Part shown: in pieces, positions 45,371 through 58,400 of the stretch
Position numbering within the stretch: the stretch's first letter is position 1
Layout: each line of letters starts with the position of its first letter
NCBI RefSeq assembly: GCF_020360975.1
Contig: NW_025408672.1
Location: 2,232,001-2,296,000 of the forward strand
From: Hirsutella rhossiliensis
Lineage: Eukaryota > Ascomycota > Sordariomycetes > Hypocreales > Ophiocordycipitaceae
Direction: 5' to 3'
DNA length: 64,000 bases
Made by a program: the position numbers and the translations under genes
The notes under the pieces: generated by a model
Told to the model about the DNA's origin: nothing
The model's database searches: none
Seen by the model: the letters and a program-made list of their open reading frames with translations, nothing else

Positions 45371-46059
45371 CATCTAAGCTATATATATAATCTTAAGCAG
45401 GGGCTTGAGAGCATAGTAGAAGAAATAAGGGCATAGAAAGGTGAATTTAGTAATATATATCTTAGTCTATTTATTAGGATAAGGGAGGGGCTTATATAGG
45501 TATAGTAACTATATATAGCTAACTAAAAGAGGGTATTAAGATATTCCTATACCTAAGTTAGGCTTATATAATATCCTTAGGCTAAGGGAGTTATATTAGT
45601 TAGGTAGGCTTCCTTATATATAACTATTAGGTCTACTAGGTATAACTATAGGCTCTTATACTTACTCTCCTTAATATACCCCCTTACTACCCTAGCTTTT
45701 AGATAGTAAGGTAATAAGTAGAGGAGCGTTTAGTCTAATAAATATAAAGCTATTCTAATATTAAATTCGGCTACTTTATTATTTATTTAAGGAGGTTATC
45801 TAAAAATAAAGAAGGCTCTTTATTTTTATCTTATAAAAAGGAAAGGTAAGCATAATAAAAGAGAAGTTAATTTAGCGGATAGTACTTAGTACTATATAAG
45901 TATATTATACTAGTCGCCCCCTCTTACTTAAGAAGGGTTTAAATATTAATTAATTAAGGTTATATAACCTACTCTTACCGCTTAACTTAGTAGTTAAAGG
46001 TTATTATTATTAACCCTTCTTATAAGAAAGGGTATAGTAAGGTATCCCTTTAAGTAGCC
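45371..46059. other. RIPped DNA, likely LINE 5' UTR, no gene seen
   Basis: AT-rich with few CpA/TpG. It holds the short palindromic stretch GTACTTAGTAC near 45870 but no open frame. It probably includes the 5' untranslated part of the LINE that follows; the boundary is not visible. Confidence 0.5.
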
Positions 46060-47260
46060 TAGGTACTATAGCACCTCTTTCCTAGGGACTAGGCCTAGGG
46101 CTTCCTTTAATAGGCCCTCTAGGCCCTTAAGGAAGCCCAAAAAATCGAACCCTTTGATAAGACCCTTATAAAAGGGCTCGAGAAAGCAGCTATAAGGACC
46201 CTAGACCGCTAACAGCCCCTATAATAGCCCTTATACTAGCTTAAGGCCGCTTAGTAGCTTAAGGCTACTTAAGGAAACCTTAAAATAAGCTTATAAGCTA
46301 AGGTTACTATAAAGAAAGCGCTTAAGGCCTTAGCTAAGGCCTTAGTTAAGGCTTTAGTAAAAGCCCTAGTAAAAGCCTTAACTAAGGCCCTAGCTAAGAG
46401 GAATATAAAAGAAGACTTTTAACTTATTTTAAAGCTAAAAAAGGAATTATTAACGCTAACTATTAACCTTATTACTCTTTATAATAAGCTTAATAAGGCT
46501 ATAAGGGAGCTAGCTATATTAGCTTTATTAAATTTAAATAGAGGTAATATAGTTATAATAATAAAGGCCCTATATATAGTAAAGAAGCTTTTAAAGTAGT
46601 AGGAGAAGTAGTCCTTATACCTTAAGGAGCTACCTATTAAATCGGCCGACCTTCTTACTAGCTAGACTAAGCTAGTAGCCTAGAGCGTCCTTAACCTCTT
46701 AGAGACCCCTATCCTTAATATCTTTACTATAAAAGCTAAAACCTTTAGTAGGATCGATATCTTAAGGCAGCCTAGGTAGCTAAGTACCCTAGGCCTAACG
46801 TAAAAGGTAGGATTTATTATCTTTATAGTCCCTTTAAAGGCTATAAGGGCTAAATATAGGAAAAAAGGCCTTTATATAATAGGTTTATAGATTTAATTTA
46901 AGGCTTATAAGGAATATACCATATATATATAGTACTATAAGTGCCTTTCTTTTAGCTATAACCCTTAGACCTATTAATAGCTTATTAAGTATATCTTTTA
47001 CTTAGAAAAGCACCTAACTAAGAACTATAACTACCTTAGCTATAAAGCTAGCTAAGGCTACTTTAATAGGGATAAGGGTATATACCTAAAGTATATATAG
47101 TATATAGCTAAGGATTAGTAGAGCAATTAACTATATAATTATTTAATTATCGGTCCTATATATAGCTCTAAGGGCCTTAGGTTATAAATATAAGTCTTAG
47201 AGATTTCTTTACTCTATACCTCTTTATCTTTACTAGAGTCGTATAACTAGCGGTCTTTAC
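46060..47260 (+). pseudogene. Tad-like LINE ORF1 (gag-like, zinc knuckles)
   Basis: The + strand frame starts near 46060 and contains Lys/Ala/Leu-rich helices. At about 46315-46400 a 12-bp period encodes repeats of KAL plus A, V or T. Zinc-knuckle remnants lie at about 46930-47100 (YYKYLSF-YNP, then IKYIFYLEKHLTKNY), with Tyr for Cys/His as expected after RIP. ORF2 follows closely. The order gag-like, endonuclease, RT and RNase H indicates a Tad-clade non-LTR element. Confidence 0.65.
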
Positions 47261-47269
47261 TTAAAGGGG

Positions 47270-48446
47270 GAAAAACAAAAATTTAAATTAACTATAATTT
47301 AGGAAGATACTTAATTAGATAATCGAGGTCTTTATAACGCCTTTAAGTATACTTAGAAGTAAGTTAGAAGGGGGGTACTAGGGGTCTTATCCCTTTAACG
47401 GGCTAATATCTATAAGGGTATAATCTTACTTATTAAACTACTCTTACTTTAAGGTTTAATACTATAACTATAAAAGAGAGTACCTTATAACTAATAAGGT
47501 ATAATATAGAGTTTATAAGGGAATAACTAATACTTAATAGCCTTAGCCCCCTTATACTTATAAGGCTCTTAAAGCTACTTAGGCCCCTTAAGCTTAACTA
47601 TAACCTTATTAGTATTATATAGTATAATACTAATAGGTAGGAAATAGCTAACTTATTAATCTTAAAGTAAGCCTTAGAAATAAAAGTAAACCTTATCTTA
47701 TTATAAGAGCCCTACCTTTATAAGATCGATAATAGCTATAATCCTATATAGTATCTAGCCTATAATATTATAACCCCTATCCCTTTTACTAACTTTCCTA
47801 AGCTTATTAAGAAGCCTAGGGTTATAGCTTATAAAAGAAAGAAAGCTTAGATAAAAGCTAGCCTTAGCTTTAACCTCTTTTATAATCTTAATATATAGGC
47901 TATAAGGGTAAAAGGTATTAAACCGTTTACCTTTATTAACCTATTTAATAAAAAAGAAGTTAAAAGGGCCTTAGCTAGCTAAAGTTAGTAAGGGCCCCTT
48001 ATAATAAAAAAGCTACTATTAATAGCTTAGCTCTTATAATAGCCCTTTTTATTAGTAAGGGACTTTAACTTATACTACCTTTAGTAAAACCTATTTATAA
48101 AACCCTTTAAGGCCTATAAGGTAGAGGCCCTTATTAGCTAGCTTAACCGCTATAAGGCTTCCTTATTAATAGACCTTAAGGTAGCTATAAAAGGTAAGTA
48201 TTAAAAGAAAGGCTTAAAGGGGGCCTTAGTTATAGACCTTACTTTTTATAGCCCTTTTAAATAGCTAACCTAAGCTAACTTTTACTTCTTAGAAGCTATA
48301 AGCTTAGATTATAAGCTTATAGGCTTTAAAGCTAGCTTAAGGGGCCATAATAGGCCCTTACTAGCTAGGCCTACTACTTATAATTATAGGAAAGTAAACT
48401 AAAAGGTATTTTTAAAATACTTAGCTAAGAAAGAATAGGACCTCCT
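47270..48446 (+). pseudogene. LINE ORF2, endonuclease part
   Basis: The translation reads a segment like LLQEPYLYKID (about 47700-47730), then RVIAYKRKK, VRDFNLYYLQQN (about 48055-48090) and VIDLTFYSPF (about 48230-48260). These follow the AP-endonuclease-like domain of LINEs (QEP, GDFN and DLTF blocks). In GDFN the Gly is not preserved. The frame is cut by chromovirus D at 48446 and resumes at 55429. Confidence 0.7.
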
Positions 48447-48632
48447 TATTATAGAGTAGGTAAAGGCGTATATATAAGTGCCGTCTATAGGATAATATTA
48501 ATAAGCTATATAGAGCTCTTCTATACGCGGCTAGCCTACCCTTATACTTATAGGATCCGGCCCTCCGTACGTAACTATATAGCTTAGGCCGCGGCCTAAG
48601 CTTATTACCTATAATAGTTAAAGACTCTTATA
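48447..48632 (-). repeat. D 3' LTR
   Basis: 186 bp, starts TATTATAGAGTAGG and ends GACTCTTATA on the + strand. It matches 55238-55423 except for RIP-type transitions. Confidence 0.9.
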
Positions 48633-49139
48633 TAATGCCCTCCCTTAAGCGCGGCGTAGCGCTGCCTTATTAATAGCTCCTATATAATTAAGCCCGTGCC
48701 GCGGGCTCTTTCCTACCCTTTCCGTTAATAGGGCTAGCCCTATTAGCCCTATTATCCCTACGCCTATTAGCCTAGGTAGCTAGGACCTAGCTTTATACTC
48801 GTTAGCCGGCTAGCTATTTAAATAGGGGCGTAACCTATTATATACGCCCCTAGGTAGCCGGTAGCTAGTCCGGACCTACGTAAGCTTTAGGTTGCCCGTC
48901 CCCTTTACCTTAAGTAGTATCCTCTACTAAGGGGTATATAAGGCGGTATCCCTCCTTTCTCCCTTCCCTTTCTTTTCTCCTTTCTTTAACTATAGTAATA
49001 GTATTAATAGGTAAGTTCTACTCTACCTAAAGCGTTAGTCTATTCCTAGCTATATAGGCCGCTCTATTAACGTATACTTATAGTAGTAGCGGTAGTAGTA
49101 ATAATAGCCCTAATAATAATAATAACTTTAACTAATAAG

Positions 49140-50101
49140 TTCCGCGCTATATAGAGCGGGAGGCCGTATTCTATTATACTAACTTCCGCGATAGGTATAT
49201 CCGCCTCTCCCTCTCCTACCTCCTCCTTCTTAGAGCGTATAGAGTCGTTTATCGATGCCGTGCTAGCCGCGGCCAACGATAACTCCGCCGCTACCGCCGC
49301 TCTTGCCCGCGCCGCTGCTACCGCTCCTACCGCCGCCGCCGCCGCCTCTACTACGCTATTCGCTCTTACGTTACCCCTTAGGGTAACGACGCCGTCCCCG
49401 CCGCTACCTATAACGCCCGGCCCCTCGGCCCCCGCCTCTATCTTCGCTACCCTTATAAGTCTATAGTTAGGTAAGCGTAATAGACGTTATCCGCTAACCT
49501 CTTATAGTATAAGCGCTAAGTATAGGCCGGCGCCGCCCGCTCGGCCCCCTATATACGTTATACGTCGTAGGAGCTCGACTACTCTAACTAGGCTAGGCGC
49601 CGCCGCGGCGGTAGCTGCTATTAGTACGCGCGAGCCGGCCGCGCCTATAAGGCGGCGCCTCTTATCCTACTCGCTACGGCGTCGGCTTAGAAGGCCGGCT
49701 TATATAGGTAGGCGCGGGGGGCTACTAAGAAGCGCCTTACCGCCGCCGCCGCCGCCTACCGTAACCTTTACGCCCTCGAGCGATAGGGCCTTATACCTAA
49801 GTAAGTCCTACTCCTTTACTCCCCTATTTCCGCCTCTAATATACCCGGCGCTAGGGATACTACCTCTATCGCCCTATCGGCGGTCCCCTTAGCCGTGCCC
49901 GCCTCTGCTACCGCCGCTGCCCCTACCGCCGCCGCTAGCTACTGCCCCTCTACCCTTAGAGCCGCCGCCGCCGCCGACTAGCTTATAAGCTTTAAGGGCC
50001 GCCTTAGCGCCCTAGAGACCGCCGCTGCTACTAATAAGATAGAGGAGGCCGATAAGGATAACGATAATAAGGATAATAATAATAATAATAATAAGGAATA
50101 A
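49140..50101 (+). pseudogene. Antisense zinc-cluster gene of D (relic)
   Basis: Plus strand, opposite to D pol, between chromodomain and 3' LTR. Exon 1 (to about 49470) encodes an Ala/Pro/Thr-rich region (SFLERIESFIDAVLAAA, about 49225-49275). A candidate 50-nt intron (49471-49520; GTAAGC, GCTAAC, CTAAG) shifts frame 0 to frame 2. The cluster follows at codons 49550, 49559, 49580, 49616 (TGC kept), 49625 and 49646, giving CX2CX6CX11CX2CX6C, which fits the Zn2Cys6 consensus exactly. Five of the six are now TAT/TAC. An Arg-rich loop and an Ala-rich helix follow. The C-terminus has SALETAAATNKIEEADKD and an Asn-rich tail before TAA at 50099-50101. GC content is markedly higher than in D pol. The start is approximate. 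Confidence 0.6.
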
Positions 50102-50299
50102 GCTTAGGTAGTCTAAGGGCTCTGCTTTATAATAAACGCTATTTTTATCTTTACTTATACTATTACGCTTATATTACCTATATTACTATAACTACCCCCT
50201 TTACTATACTTACTTTATAGTCTTAGCCTAGGCTACTATTAGTAGTTTACTAGTCTATTATTCTTATTTACTATTTTAAATAAAGCTTCGAACTTATTA

Positions 50300-53200
50300 A
50301 GGGCTATAGTTCCTATAAACTTATATATAGGTTCCTATATAAGGTCGAGATACCCGCGCTACTTAATAGGGACCTTTTAGCGTTTTCCCTTACTAACCTT
50401 TTTCTAGTACGCGGCCTATATTTCTTTAACCTCGAACTCGTTCTCTCTCTTTACCTTAATTATAGGCGGTTAAGCGTCTACTACTTCTTATCTAAGTAGC
50501 GGGTTAAAAGAGGCTCTATAAAAAAGGTCTACGTTAATCTTATTATAGACCCTTATTAAGAGACTATCGAGCTCTATAACCTATAGGCTAATAACCCTCT
50601 ATACTATAAACTTTATATATAGTTAGTTAAGCTTCTTTTTTAGCCGTACCGACCTATAGTTACGGAGGTCTAGCTATACCTTATCTCTTACTATAAACCT
50701 ATCTACTAGGGCCCTAGTCTTATTAGCGTACCGCTCTTAATCTTACGCTATAGCGGCTATCGCGGATTAGTAATAATCTATAGTCTCTTATAGCTTTTAT
50801 ATAAACGCGGAGGCGCGGCCCTCCGGTAACGAATTACTATACTACTCCGCTACTACGTCTATAGTAAAGGGGACTAATAAGGGTAGTTTAAAGCTATATA
50901 TTATAAAGAAAAGGGCTATCTTAATAAAGGTATATAGTTTACTATTTAACGTAAGTTAGGCCGCGGGGAGCTAACGGTCTTAGTTTACTTAGTTATAGGC
51001 TATAACGGCCTATAGGTAAGCCTACGCCTCTTAGTTAACCCTCTTAGGCCCTCCGTTAGTCTATAGGTAATATACCGTGCTAAGTAGCTATATAATCTAA
51101 AGTAGTTAGTATAAGTACTATTAAAAGCGGCTAGTTTAATTCGATCCCCTATCGCTTATAATAAAGGCTAGCTAGCTATATAAGCGGGCCTAGTACTATA
51201 GGAAGCGCTTTATATAAGACTTTATATTTATAGATAGTATCGGCTTTAATACTATAGACTTACTAAGTTAGTCTTTAATTACCTATATATAGCGGTTGCC
51301 GCCCTCTATAAGTAGGAGGTCCGTTATAAAGTCTATCTATATATATATATAGAACCGGTTAGGTACCGGAAGCTACTTAAGTAGCCCCTTAAGCTATGCC
51401 CTTTAAATCTTAGTACGGCTATAGATATTATAGTTATAGAGAAAGCGGCGAACGTAGTACTATAGGAGGGGCTAGTAGAAATCCCTCGTAAGGCCTACTA
51501 CTATGCCTTGCTTACTTAGGTAGCCTACGATACTAGAGTTATAAACGAGCTAGACTAGCTTCCCTCGGAGCTCGTTCTATTTATCTAGCTCCGGCGGTCT
51601 ATCCTTCTCCCTAGCTTCTATAGTATATAGCGCGCCCGGTACTTATAGTCTTCCCCGCTAACGTAGGTACCCTTATAGGTTAATATAATAGTCGGCTACT
51701 TATACCTTTAGCTTTAGCTTCGGATTAAAGCGTTAAGCGCCGGACTTAACGGCGCGGTATATACTTTTATAGGTATAGTCTAAAGACGATATCCTATCCT
51801 ATAAGCGCTAGAGGACCTTATCTTAGAATACCCGCGCCGTACGCGCCCCTAGGCCGGTCTATCCCTCCTCGCTAGGCCGAGGCGAAGGTATAAGGGAAGG
51901 CTTATCTATTAGCGCCGCGCCTTCCTTTACTAGGGAAGCTCTTATATAAGTCTATAGCGCTTTTTACGGGATAAGCTATAGATCCTAGGCCTCGATGTCC
52001 GCTCCTATCGGCCGGTCTTAATCCCTCTAGGAAAGCGTATCTAGGATTACGGAGTCCTACCCTAGCTAGTACTTAATCGAGAAGTTAAAGTATAAGAGAT
52101 ACTCCGCTTAGCGGGCTTACCGCTCTAAGAGGTGCTAGCGAGTTATAAAGTACTTAAGGTTCCTATAGTCTATAAGAACCTCGAAGCTCTTATAGCTCTA
52201 GAGCTCCGCTTACTATTACTTAAGGTAGCTAATAATCGCTAGTATATCCTTATCGTAAATAGCGTAATTCCGCTCTACTAAGGTTAGCTTATAGGAGTAG
52301 AACGCTACCGGTTACTTCTACCTATCTACCTCCTAAGAGAGCGTTCCTTTAAGTGCCTAGCCGCTATAGTCCGCTTTAACTAACGTAGACCGGTCGAAGT
52401 CCTATTAGAGTAGTACTAGGGCTTAAGAGAATAGGTCCTTAAGCGTATAGAACGCTCCTTCTTATATAGGCCCCTAGCGAAAAGCGGTCTACTTCCTAGT
52501 AATCTCGTTTAAGGGCATTATAATATAGGAGAAGCCCTTAATAAGTATCTTATAATAGTTCGCGAACCTAAGGAAGCTCTATACGCTTATCTATATAGTT
52601 AGGGTAGCTTAGTCCTAAATCGCTTAGATCTTTATAGGATCCGCTTATATACCTATGCTAGCGTAGATAATAAAGCCTAAGTACTTAACCCTCTTAACCT
52701 TAAATTCGTACTTATTTAGGTTAAGGTAAAGCTTATAAAGTTAGAGGCGCTCTAGGACCCTCTATACTTTCCGTATATAGTCCTTATAGGAGCCGCTTAT
52801 ATAGATAAGGATATTATCTATATATATAGAAGCGAACTTATTAAGGAAGTCCCGAAGTATATTATTAATATAATGCTAGAAGGTAGCGGGCGCTCTTAAG
52901 AGGCTAAAGGGTATTATAAGCTACTCGAATAAGCTATAGTATATATAGAACGCTGTCTTTTACTCGTTACCCTCTAAGATCTATACCTTATAGAACGCTT
53001 ATTTTATATCTAGCTTTATAAACTACTTTACCTTTAAAAGGTTATAGAGTATATCCGAGATTAAGGGTAAGGGGTAGCGGTCTAGCCTTATAATTACGTT
53101 TAGAGCCCTATAGTTATAATAGAACTATATCCCGCCCCTTAGTTTACGTATAAATAGGACTAGCGCTTCTACTTTAAAGCTACTTACTTAAATAAAACTA

Positions 53201-55150
53201 TTATTTAAGAGGTCCCTTAGCGTCTTCTTTAGCACTAGTAGCTCCGCGTATAATATACTATATAGCGGTCTAAATAGTATAGGCAGTTCCTACCCTTTCT
53301 TATTAGTATAGAGTACGATCTTATAGTTTACCCCTAGCTTATATAGGTTAAGCTTATCCGCTTCCTAGGACTTAAATAGCGGTAGGAGGTCGTAAAAGCG
53401 CTCTAGTATTTACTACTATAGCTTAGAGGGCGACTTTAGCTTCTTTGCCTAGAAGGCCTTATCGATATCCGCTAAGCTAACTACGTAGACCGCTATATTA
53501 GCCGCTGCCTAGCCTTCCTCCCGCTTTAACCGTCGTATAGTTCTTATAAAGATAGAGGCAAGGACTTTTTATACTGAGTATAAAGCTCGTACGCCTAGTC
53601 CTATGCTTATAGAACTATCTTTATAGCGGACCTACTATTATATAGGCCTAAACTATAGCTTCTTTTAGTATAAAACTAAGTATAACTCTATATATAATAA
53701 CTAGGGTTTCCTAAAGATTAAGGGAAACTCTAGTTAAGGGATTATATAGGCTACGATAAGCTTATAGTAACCGTCGACCTTTATAGCTAGCTACGTAATA
53801 CCCTTAATTACTATACCCTCTATCGCGCCTAAGGCGCCCTTTACTCGCCTTAGGGCGATCTTTTCTACTAGTACTTATATCTCTTATATAAGCGCCTTAT
53901 TAACTACGGCGTAGTATTAATAGCCCTCGTCTATAAGGGCAGCGACGGGCAAGGAGTTATTAACTATAACTTATATTAAAGTAGGCTCCTCTTCTATATA
54001 GGCGGATAATTCCTCCTTCTCCTTTACTAGTGCTAGTAATTAAGGCTCTAGAGCCTATCTTTGCTTTAGAGCTACTCTTTTTCCTCTAGGCCTAAGGGAG
54101 TAGAGTCCTCTTCGTCGTTTAAGGCAAGGAGCGGTTCTATCTTCGCTACTCGAACTACTATAGGCCGCTTAGCTAAAAGGAAAGGGTATTTTAATATAAA
54201 GTATATAGACGCGCCGTAACGTAGGTAGCGGCCGTTAGCTTTCTTTTTCCCGATTTCCTTACTTATTACCTACTTCGCCTATTACTTAGAGAGTAGGATA
54301 GTATAGGGGATATTTAAAGATAACTTCCTACCGTATTTAGCTCGGTCTATATAGGTAGCCGATATTAAGGTATCTCTATTAGTATCGATAGTTAGCTATT
54401 CTTCTTATAAAGGGGCGGTAATCCCGTCGCCGCTATACGGCGTACGCTTATAAAGCTTTTAGAAACGCAGCGTCTACTTATAGCCCTATACTACCTTTAT
54501 TAACTAGCTTATATACTCGCCATAGTTAGTAGGTATAATTATAGGGATAAGTAGCTCTTATAGGGCCGGCGTAATTAAGTTCTATAACTATATAAGCTTC
54601 GCGCTATCTTCTTATACTATAGTTCCCGCTACTTATAAGAGCGTCTCTTTAAAGTTAGGGAGGAATTCGCTAAAGGTCTACCTATCCCTTTACTTAAGGG
54701 TCTATAGCCTATCCTATACCTTCTCCCGCTCCTATATATTGCCGAACGTATATATAAGGTATTAGAAGAAGTCCTATAGGTCGCGTCTACCTCTAGGGCC
54801 GCCCTTATCTTAGAATCTAGAGATCCGCTATATTTAGGGCTCCGGTAGCGTATAGAGGAGCGAATACTACGCTATATTATAATAGCTATTTAAGCCCTAT
54901 TTCTCGTCTATTATAAACTTTATCTATAGCCGGCTAAGGAAGAAGTAAAAGGACTTAAGCTTACTATCCTAAGTTAGCTAGGGAAGCGGCTTTTATATTA
55001 ATAGCGCCGCCGCTATAACCGGTATTGCTAAGGTCGTAGGGGTTAACGCTAGTCTCGTAGACGGCTCCCTTAATATAGCGAGAACCTCGTTCTTCTTATT
55101 AGCCGTCGCGCTTTTAATCGCTTTTAGGATAGCTATAATACTTCCTATCC
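50300..55150 (-). pseudogene. D gag-pol (RIPped)
   Basis: On the minus strand: gag with FGNIQERERVQDRLQTLKQRD-like residues (about 54680-54760), then protease. The RT box reads YIDNIL (codon 52813-52815, second Asp to Asn by RIP). RNase H and integrase follow to about 50800. A chromodomain gives EFEVKEI near 50420, with GYLDL and a WEP-like remnant near 50330. The domain order and chromodomain make it a chromovirus. TAG/TAA stops throughout. Confidence 0.75.
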
Positions 55151-55237
55151 GCTTAGGGGGTAGCGGGGTGCTCCCTTAAGAAAGCGGCACCCTTTTTAGG
55201 GAGATATCTATTAGATCTATTAGTTAATAGCTTATAC

Positions 55238-55423
55238 TATTACGGAGTAGGTAGAGGCGTATATATAGGTGCTATCCGTAGGATAATATTAATAAGCTAT
55301 ATAAAGCTCTTTTATACGCGGCTAGCCTACCCCTATACTTATAGGATCCGGCCCTCTATATATAACTATATAGCTTAGGCCGCGGCCTAAGCCTATTACT
55401 TATAATAGTTAAAGACTCTTATA
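55238..55423 (-). repeat. D 5' LTR
   Basis: 186-bp direct repeat of 48447-48632, starting TATTACGGAGTAGG, followed by CTCCT at 55424-55428. Confidence 0.9.
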
Positions 55424-55428
55424 CTCCT

Positions 55429-58400
55429 TAAAGCTATAAAGAGAGCTATAAAAAGAGATAACTTAAAAGGGATAGCTTCCTTTTTAATAAGAACCCTTAT
55501 AAAGGCCTTAAATATAGTAATACTAAAAAAAAGGCTTTATAAGGGATCTAAGCCCTAGTAGACTAACGAGCTAACCTACTTTTAGAAAGCCCTAAGCTTA
55601 GCTTAATAAGCTTATAGGCTAGCCTAAGATAAAGATAGTTAAAAGAGCTTTATAAAGGCCTAAAATAGCTTTAAGTATATTATTAAGGCTATAAAAAAGT
55701 AATACTAAGAGAGTTTCTTAATAAAAGTAGTAAGAAAGAATATCTTTATAGCCTTTTCTTATACTAAGGCTAAAGCTAACCCTACCCTTCTTAGTATCTT
55801 ATATATAAAAAAAAGGATAGAGGTAAAAGCTAATACCTTTATAGAATACCCTTATAGTATAGTAGTTATATACCTAAGAAGCTTACTAGCTATAATACTA
55901 AAGTTAGTTTAAATCTAGCTAAGGGTATAATTAATTTTTAGTTAGACTAGTAGACTACATTAACCTATTTATTAATTAGCTAATTAGCGCTTTAAAAGCG
56001 CTTATAAATATACTATTAGTCTAGCCCCGCTATAAGTAGGCCGGCCTAGACCTTACCTACTTAGACTTAGCGACGAATTTATTAAGACCTCCCTTTAACC
56101 TTAGTCTAGGCCCCTTAACTAGGAAAATAAAAACCTAGAGCTAATACTAGTAACTTAATAAGTATAGCGTAAAGCTAGTGCAATAACCTAATTACTAGCT
56201 TAGCTAAAGGCTAGTATTAATAAAAAAGATTAGCCCGCTAAGCTTTATAGTAGAAAAATAAAGTAAAGCTTAAAAAAATATTATTATAAGATAAGGTTAG
56301 AGATAATTATATAATTAACTATTAACTATTAACTAAAAAACGCTTATACTACTAATTAATATAATATACCTTATATATATAAAAGAGTTACTTTCTAAAG
56401 TTACTTTATAATAAGGCTAATATAATTCTAACTAACTATAATAATACTTAAGATAGCTAGCGTAAGATTCCTATATATTATAACTATAACTTAGTATAAG
56501 GGTAAACTAGCTATAAAAGAAAGGAAGGTTTTCTTTTAAGTATTTTAATTTTTCTTTTTTATTTAACGCTAAAGTTTTAGATACCTTTAAATAAGTTACT
56601 AGTATAATCTTAATAATAATAATAATAATGCCTTTATAGTAAAATATAAGGCCTTCCTAATTACCCTTTTCTTAACCCTAGACCCTAGCCTTAGCCCCTC
56701 CCTTAGCCCCCCTTAGAGCCTAGAAAAAGAAGAGCTTTTAAGCTATATAGGTAGTAAGGGCATAGATAAGTAAGACTAGCTAAAGCTAAAGGACCCTAAG
56801 ATTAAGAGGGCTATTTTAGCTCTTTTAATAAGAAAGCCCTTAGCCCGGACTCTCTTAGCTTCCTCTTAATTTAATACGCATATAAGGCTATCTTTATAGT
56901 CTTTAATAAGGCCTATAAAGCTTTATTTAACTAAGGATACTACCTTAAGGTATAGAAAGAAGCTATAGGAATTATACCTTTTAAGTAAAATAAGCTAAAC
57001 TATACTATCCCTAAGGCTTATAAGGTTATAAGTCTACTTAACTACTTAAGAAAGGTCCTTAAAAAGCTATATACTACCTAGCTAAGCTATTTAGCTAATA
57101 TAGCTAGGCTTTTAAACCCTATATAGCTAAAGGGACGAAAATAGTAGTTAGCTATAAATATAGCCTTCCTCCTTTTATACTATATTTAAAAGAAGTAGGA
57201 GTTTAATAAGAAGGCTATTATTAATACCTTCTTATTAAATATAAAGGGCGCCTTCGATTTCGTATTAAAGGAATAGCTTTTAGGGGTCCTAAGGGACTTA
57301 AACCTCCCTAAGGCCCTTATAAGCTAAGTAAACTACTTCCTTATTAAAAGAAAGATCTAGCTAGCTTTTAAAGGGTAAGTTTAGCCCCTTATAAACCTAG
57401 TAATAAGGGTGCCTTAAGGGTCCCTTATTAGCCTTATTTTATTCCTTTTATATATAAGGGGGATACTAGCGGCTAAGGGGTATTAACTATCTTATATAGA
57501 TAACTTTAGTATCTCTATAATATTAACCTTAGCTAAGAAGAACGTTTAATAGCTAGAAGTAATAGCTATTAACCTATTTAAATAAGCTAAAGACTAAGGG
57601 GTTTACTTTAACCCCTTAAAGATAGAACTTATTTACTTTAGTAAGTAATAGTAGCTTATTTTAAAAGGTATAATAGTAAGAGGCTTATTTTTTAAGGTAA
57701 AGCCCTTAATATAATAGCTAGGGGTCTTCTTTAATTCTAAGCTCCTATTTAAGTAATATATTAAGAAGAAGGTAGCCTTTATATAAGCTGCCTTTAAAGG
57801 ACTATCTTACTTAACCTCTATATAAAAAGGCTTATTATTTAAAGCCTTAAAATAGCTTTACTAAGCCTATATAACCTTTATAATAGACTATAGGGTTTGC
57901 TTTAATATAAGGGGCTTAAAACCCTTAAGAGCCTAATAAAGCCTTTTTAAAGGCTTTAAAACTAAGTTTTTTTAAAGGTCTTAAGGGCCTTTAAAAGATC
58001 CCTTATTAAGGCTTTAAAAGCTAAAGTAGCCCTACCGCTACTAAAAGTATAATTTAAAAAGGCATGCCTCTCTTATATACTTTAGACCTTATACTTCCTA
58101 CCTAGTTACCTTATAAGTTAAGCTTATAACCTAGCTATATAAGACGACCTCGCTAACTTAGGCTTTAATATAAGGGCCTTAAGCTATATTAGGTTATATA
58201 TATAGCTCTTTTACCTCCTTAAAGGCCTAGTAGCTTTTATATAACTTAATTATAACTTAGAAAGAAGAAAAGCTAGCTAGGAGCCCTTATAAGCCTTAGA
58301 GCTTAGGGCCTTTATTATAATAATAAAGGCCCTTAAGCCCTTAGCTAAGAAGTAGTACTAACGCTTCTTAGCTAGCCTAGCTAGCCTAAAAGACTTTAGG

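Larger units (their letters stand above)
48447..55423 (-). mobile_element. Chromovirus D (Ty3/Gypsy, complete, RIPped)
   Basis: This 6,977-bp element has 186-bp LTRs (48447-48632, 55238-55423) and target duplication CTCCT (48442-48446, 55424-55428). It splits the LINE ORF2, whose sequence joins across the duplication. It is oriented on the minus strand: purine tract (complement of 48633-48651, AAGGGAGGGCATTA) beside the left LTR, gag about 54950-54500, RT box about 52805-52822 and chromodomain about 50330-50450. An antisense + strand gene ends at 50101. It keeps a higher GC content than B and C, especially in the antisense gene, but CpA/TpG are still nearly absent. Confidence 0.9.

Noticed and set aside
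49260..49466. Alanine-rich open frame as a stand-alone gene
   Set aside because: It is better explained as part of exon 1 of the D antisense gene; on its own it is low-complexity and has no ATG context.
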